Of a DNA stretch of 10,345 nucleotides, positions 7,098 to 10,345 are shown piece after piece; position 1 is the stretch's first letter; each line of letters starts with the position of its first letter. The position numbers and the translations under genes were made by a program. The DNA comes from an uncultured Coriobacteriaceae bacterium (GTDB lineage: Bacteria; Actinomycetota; Coriobacteriia; Coriobacteriales; QAMH01), in contig CACZQA010000009.1 in the NCBI GenBank assembly GCA_902783175.1, positions 1 through 10,345 on the forward strand. Reading direction: 5' to 3'. The notes under the pieces were generated by a model. It had not been told where the DNA came from and did no database searches. It saw nothing but the letters and a program-made list of their open reading frames with translations.

Positions 7098-7202
7098 TCT
7101 CGCCCGTATGCCGGCTTGTCCGGTAGTAAGTTGTGTAGGTAACGTTTGTCATGAGGTTTTAAGAAGTCTTGTTCGAGACACCAAGGGGAAGGTTGAACAG
7201 CG

Positions 7203-8183
7203 ATGGCAACGAAGCGTCGTAAGCGCACGGCAGAACGGCAACTCCATATTTTCTCTGGCTCCGTGTATCCGGAGCTGGCGCAGGAGATTGCCGAGTATCT
7301 CGACGTCGAGCTCGGCGATATCAAGCTCGAGAAGTTCGCGAACGGAGAATGCTACGCGCGCTACATGGAGTCGATCCGCGGCGAGGACGTCTTCTTGATC
7401 CAATCCGTCTCGGGCGAGGTCAACGACGCGTTGATGGAGCTGCTCATCATGGTTGACGCAGCCAAGCGCGCAAGCGCCGCCCGTATCCACGCGGTCATCA
7501 CGCACTACGGCTACGCGCGCCAGGACCGCAAGTCCGCCGCCCGCGAGCCCATCACCGCCAAGCTCGTCGCCGATCTGCTGCAGACTGCAGGCGTCCACAC
7601 GGTGACGACGATCGACCTGCACCAGGGCCAGATCCAGGGCTTCTTCAACATCCCGGTCAACCACATGACCGCGCTCTACACGTTCTGCGACTACTTCAAG
7701 AAGAAGAACCTCGACAACGTGTGCGTCGTCTCTCCCGACGTCGGCCGCGCGAAGGCCGCCAAGAAGATGAGCGACATCCTCGGTGCCGATCTCGCGATCA
7801 TGCACAAGGGCCGTCCGAAGCACAACGTCGCAGAGATCACGAGCATCATCGGCGATGTCGAGGGCAAGAACTGCATCCTCAACGACGACATGATCGATAC
7901 GGCAGGCACCATCTGCGCCGGCATGAAGACCCTCAAGGACCGCGGGGCTAAGTCGGTGTACGTGTGCGCGACGCACCCGGTCTTCTCGGGTCCTGCGTAC
8001 GACCGCCTCGAGAACTCCGTCGCCGACGAGATCGTCGTCATGAACACGATTCCCGTCCCCGAAGAGCACCTCCAGGGCAAGATCAAGACCATCAGCTGCG
8101 CGCCGCTGTTTGCGCAGGCGATCAACAACGTCTTCACGAACGGCTCCGTCTCCGAGCTGTTCGACCCGGACTTCGCGCTCTAG
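7203..8183 (+). CDS. prs: Ribose-phosphate pyrophosphokinase (PRPP synthetase)
   Basis: Prs transfers pyrophosphate from ATP to ribose-5-phosphate, making PRPP for purine, pyrimidine, histidine, tryptophan and NAD synthesis. The 326-residue product is a class I enzyme: FANGE (45-49) in the ATP-binding region, YGYARQDRK (102-110), the metal-binding DLHQGQIQGFF (138-148, His140), SPDVGRAKAAKKM (177-189), the flexible-loop HKGRPKHN (201-208), and the PRPP-binding loop DDMIDTAGT (228-236). The first 12 residues are a basic extension (KRRKR) before the usual beginning QLHIFSGS; no later Met offers a shorter start. AGGGGAAGG lies about 10 bases before the ATG. The glmU-prs-pth order is the same as the order in Bacillus subtilis apart from a missing ctc. 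Pth follows after 14 bases. Confidence 0.97.
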   Translation: MATKRRKRTAERQLHIFSGSVYPELAQEIAEYLDVELGDIKLEKFANGECYARYMESIRGEDVFLIQSVSGEVNDALMELLIMVDAAKRASAARIHAVITHYGYARQDRKSAAREPITAKLVADLLQTAGVHTVTTIDLHQGQIQGFFNIPVNHMTALYTFCDYFKKKNLDNVCVVSPDVGRAKAAKKMSDILGADLAIMHKGRPKHNVAEITSIIGDVEGKNCILNDDMIDTAGTICAGMKTLKDRGAKSVYVCATHPVFSGPAYDRLENSVADEIVVMNTIPVPEEHLQGKIKTISCAPLFAQAINNVFTNGSVSELFDPDFAL

Positions 8184-8197
8184 GGGAATTTTCGGGC

Positions 8198-8767
8198 ATG
8201 ACGATCAAGTTGGTGGCAGGCCTGGGCAATCCGGGTGCCGAATACGAGGGAACCCGCCATAACGCGGGTTTTCTCGCGCTTGAGCGCGCCGCGCGCGAGC
8301 TGGGCGCGAACTACTGGAAAAGCGAGTGCGGCGCCGATGTGGCGCACGTCAAGCATGGGGTCTCAGAAGTGCTGCTCGCCAAGCCGATGTCGTTCATGAA
8401 CACGTCGGGCGGCCCCATAAGCAAGCTCGCGGCAATGTACAAGGTCAAGCCGGAGGAGATTCTCGTCGTCCACGACGATATGGACCTCGAACCGGGTGTG
8501 GTCCGCATCAAGGTTGGTGGCGGGCACGGTGGGCACAACGGCCTGAAGTCGATTCACGCCAAGCTCGGAAGCAACGGATACGTGCGCGTGCGCGTGGGCA
8601 CGGGGCACCCGAAGGGCAACAAGCGCGTGGTCGACTACGTGCTGCAGGCGCCGAAGGGCGATGAGGCGATTGCGTTCGACCAGGCGGTCGAACGTGCTGC
8701 CGAGGCGATTGTCGATCTGCTCGACGAAAGCCCGACCAAGGCGATGAACAAATACAACGTAAAGTAA
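8198..8767 (+). CDS. pth: Peptidyl-tRNA hydrolase
   Basis: Pth cleaves peptidyl-tRNA released by stalled ribosomes, recycling tRNA in the cytoplasm. The 189-residue product has family length and all active-site residues: GLGNPG (8-13) with Asn11, TRHNAG with catalytic His21 (E. coli His20), KPMSFMN with Asn68, HDDMDL with Asp93, and GGHGGHNGL (108-116) with Asn114. The start is the ATG at 8198, 14 bases after the prs stop; its AGGGGA site (8182-8187) overlaps that stop, so the two genes are very probably cotranscribed and translationally close. A longer frame opening at 7964 lies inside prs and is not real. The stop codon is the first part of the terminator stem at 8767. Confidence 0.97.
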   Translation: MTIKLVAGLGNPGAEYEGTRHNAGFLALERAARELGANYWKSECGADVAHVKHGVSEVLLAKPMSFMNTSGGPISKLAAMYKVKPEEILVVHDDMDLEPGVVRIKVGGGHGGHNGLKSIHAKLGSNGYVRVRVGTGHPKGNKRVVDYVLQAPKGDEAIAFDQAVERAAEAIVDLLDESPTKAMNKYNVK

Positions 8768-8793
8768 AGGAGGCCGCGCAACGCGGCCTCCTT
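8767..8793. terminator. Bidirectional terminator between pth and ferredoxin gene
   Basis: AAGGAGGCCGCG (8767-8778) and CGCGGCCTCCTT (8782-8793) form a perfect 12-bp stem with a 3-base loop. Rightwards the tail is poor (CGTGTG). Leftwards it continues TACTTTACG on the minus strand, so the closing base pairs plus tail give a broken U-rich tract that suits the ferredoxin transcript better. It stands between convergent genes and probably serves both. The stretch 8794-8866 holds nothing else recognisable apart from a short GAGCCC/GGGCTC inverted repeat (8817-8836). Confidence 0.85.
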
Positions 8794-8866
8794 CGTGTGC
8801 GGCGCTCGATTTGCGCGAGCCCGAACGCTTGGGCTCATGGACGATGCGGCGCAGGTGGCAGGCGGT

Positions 8867-9049
8867 CTACTCGTCTAGGACGATGGCGCCCATGGGGCAT
8901 TCTTCCACGCACTCGCCGCACTCGATGCAAGAGTCCTCGTTCACTACGGCGGCGGTGCTGCCGACGATGTCGAGCACGCCCTCGGGGCAAGAATCAACGC
9001 AGATACCGCAACCGGAACACTCGTCAGTATCAATCTCTGGAGCTGCCAT
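8867..9049 (-). CDS. 2[4Fe-4S] ferredoxin
   Basis: The 60-residue acidic protein is a bacterial-type low-potential electron carrier. It has two complete cluster motifs: CSGCGICVDSCP (Cys 11, 14, 17, 21) and CIECGECVEECP (Cys 41, 44, 47, 51). Each set is CxxCxxCxxxCP, with the usual near-twofold symmetry. Length is that of clostridial-type ferredoxins (about 55-60). The start at 9049 follows AGGAAGGA, about 10 bases upstream. The gene is a single unit: its own promoter lies at 9110-9138 and it ends towards the shared terminator. Redox partners cannot be told from the context; anaerobic metabolism (pyruvate:ferredoxin oxidoreductase, hydrogenase and the like) is the usual setting. Its presence fits an anaerobic host. 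Confidence 0.93.
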   Translation of the reverse strand: MAAPEIDTDECSGCGICVDSCPEGVLDIVGSTAAVVNEDSCIECGECVEECPMGAIVLDE

Positions 9050-9109
9050 AGCCTTAGATTCCTTCCTGTTTCACGGGCTCTCCCTTATGCCCGACTAATT
9101 GCAGGATTG

Positions 9110-9138
9110 AAAATAACGGTAACGCCATGTCTTCGCAA
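9110..9138 (-). promoter_or_regulatory. Candidate promoter of the ferredoxin gene
   Basis: On the minus strand TTGCGA (9133-9138, 4 of 6) and TATTTT (9110-9115, 4 of 6) are separated by 17 bases. Transcription would start near 9103, giving a leader of about 54 bases. Confidence 0.5.
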
Positions 9139-9159
9139 TAGGTATTTTGCGGGGGCCTC

Positions 9160-9424
9160 GCGGGGTCGTTTTGCGGGGTCGGTTCTCGGTGGTTATGGAT
9201 TCGCGGCGGGGTCTTTGGAGACGGGGTCTGGGGACGGGGTCGGTTCTCGATGTCCTAATAGCTGCGGCAGTCTGCTATTGGAGCCACAGAGAACCGACCC
9301 CGCAGTATTGGACAGAGAGCCGACCCCGCAGCATTGCAGCAATGACGGTCTCGATAGTGGATGGACTCTGTTATCAGAGCCACCGAGAACCGACCCCGTG
9401 GCAACGACCCCGTGGCAACGACCG
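9160..9424. repeat. Cluster of direct and inverted GAGAACCGACCCCG repeats
   Basis: This noncoding stretch upstream of dnaK is built from a 14-15 base repeat. Three copies read GAGAACCGACCCCG-like on the plus strand (9289-9303; 9315-9329 with one mismatch; 9385-9399). Two read as the reverse complement (9173-9187 and 9234-9248), and shorter GGGGTC fragments lie at 9162, 9208 and 9223. The copy at 9174-9192 is a perfect 19-bp inverted match of 9380-9398. The copies at 9234-9248 and 9289-9303 are also inverted, with AATAGC/GCTATT inside (9257-9262, 9274-9279), so a long hairpin can form. Bases 9272-9302 and 9368-9398 are direct repeats with 4 mismatches in 31. A 14-base tandem repeat sits at 9391-9418. 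It resembles REP/BIME-type intergenic elements; no transposase is present. Confidence 0.8.
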
Positions 9425-9485
9425 CAGCAGCCAATGACCTCACATTACACGGAGGTAACGCTTAGCTGAAAAGGCTTAAAGAAAC

Positions 9486-9514
9486 TTGACATGGATACAC
9501 TTAGATTTCATTAT
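9486..9514 (+). promoter_or_regulatory. Candidate dnaK promoter
   Basis: A perfect TTGACA (9486-9491) is followed after 17 bases by CATTAT (9509-9514, 4 of 6 to the -10 consensus). Transcription would start near 9521, giving a 40-base leader to the dnaK ATG. The surrounding bases are markedly AT-rich compared with the repeats upstream. Confidence 0.65.
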
Positions 9515-9526
9515 GTATGACATACA
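9514..9526. promoter_or_regulatory. Palindrome at the dnaK transcription start (possible operator)
   Basis: TGTATG-A-CATACA is a perfect 6+6 inverted repeat with a single central base. It begins at the last base of the proposed -10 and covers the expected start site, a position where a bound repressor would block RNA polymerase. It is neither a CIRCE element nor a HAIR box. Confidence 0.45.
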
Positions 9527-9545
9527 AATTAGGTGCACTACATGA

Positions 9546-10345
<800 letters not shown>

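Noticed and set aside
7109..7125. Hairpin in the glmU-prs gap as a terminator or riboswitch
   Set aside because: Only four G-C pairs plus two weak pairs with no U-tract, and no recognisable aptamer features.
7149..8069. 306-codon minus-strand frame opposite prs
   Set aside because: Antisense shadow of prs, with Val/Asp/Arg-rich composition and no recognisable motif.
8817..8836. GAGCCC/GGGCTC hairpin as a separate terminator of the ferredoxin gene
   Set aside because: The stem is short on the minus transcript and has no U-tract; the hairpin at 8767-8793 is far better.
9160..9424. CRISPR array
   Set aside because: Copies are in both orientations with irregular distances (26, 70 and more bases) and no cas genes; spacers of uniform size are absent.
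9107..9469. 120-codon plus-strand frame through the repeat cluster
   Set aside because: It starts with TTG without a ribosome binding site, and its peptide merely repeats the translated repeat unit (EPQRTDP, EPPRTDP).

Overview
The window is a GC-rich chromosomal stretch of mostly housekeeping genes. Gene content, codon use and protein sequences point to an actinobacterium of the class Coriobacteriia (Eggerthella/Slackia/Olsenella-like). That placement is an inference from sequence character, not from a search. It fits the standalone Pgi of the transaldolase-fusion type, the Veg protein beside ispE, and a DnaK with Gram-positive-like features plus the longer N-terminal domain usual in Gram-negative bacteria.

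Layout. Bases 2-1192 (+) hold the 3' part of an FAD-dependent oxidoreductase gene that enters from the left. It converges on a membrane prepilin-peptidase-like gene at 1233-1922 (-). Bases 1923-2248 contain no convincing gene, only a doubtful 47-codon ORF. A strong intrinsic terminator at 2249-2285 ends pgi (2310-4088, -). A short divergent promoter region separates pgi from a rightward cluster: veg (4233-4532), ispE (4545-5477), tRNA-Gln(TTG) (5633-5706), glmU (5727-7097), prs (7203-8183) and pth (8198-8767). A hairpin at 8767-8793 ends pth and, from the other side, a small 2[4Fe-4S] ferredoxin gene (8867-9049, -). Bases 9050-9560 are noncoding. They hold the ferredoxin promoter, a cluster of direct and inverted copies of a GAGAACCGACCCCG repeat, and the dnaK promoter with a palindrome at the predicted transcription start. 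dnaK starts at 9561 and runs off the right edge.

How the genes fit together. The veg-ispE-glmU-prs-pth order is the skeleton of the cluster known from Bacillus subtilis (veg, sspF, ispE, purR, yabJ, spoVG, glmU, prs, ctc, pth), with the intervening genes absent and a tRNA-Gln in the purR-spoVG position. It combines isoprenoid precursor synthesis (ispE), cell-wall UDP-GlcNAc synthesis (glmU), PRPP supply (prs) and peptidyl-tRNA recycling (pth). pgi, divergent from veg, supplies fructose-6-phosphate, the precursor of the glucosamine-phosphate used by GlmU.

I found no defence, secretion or biosynthetic system that looks undescribed. The least ordinary items are the repeat cluster and the palindrome upstream of dnaK, the tRNA whose 3' end lies 20 nt before glmU, and the unexplained stretch downstream of pgi.
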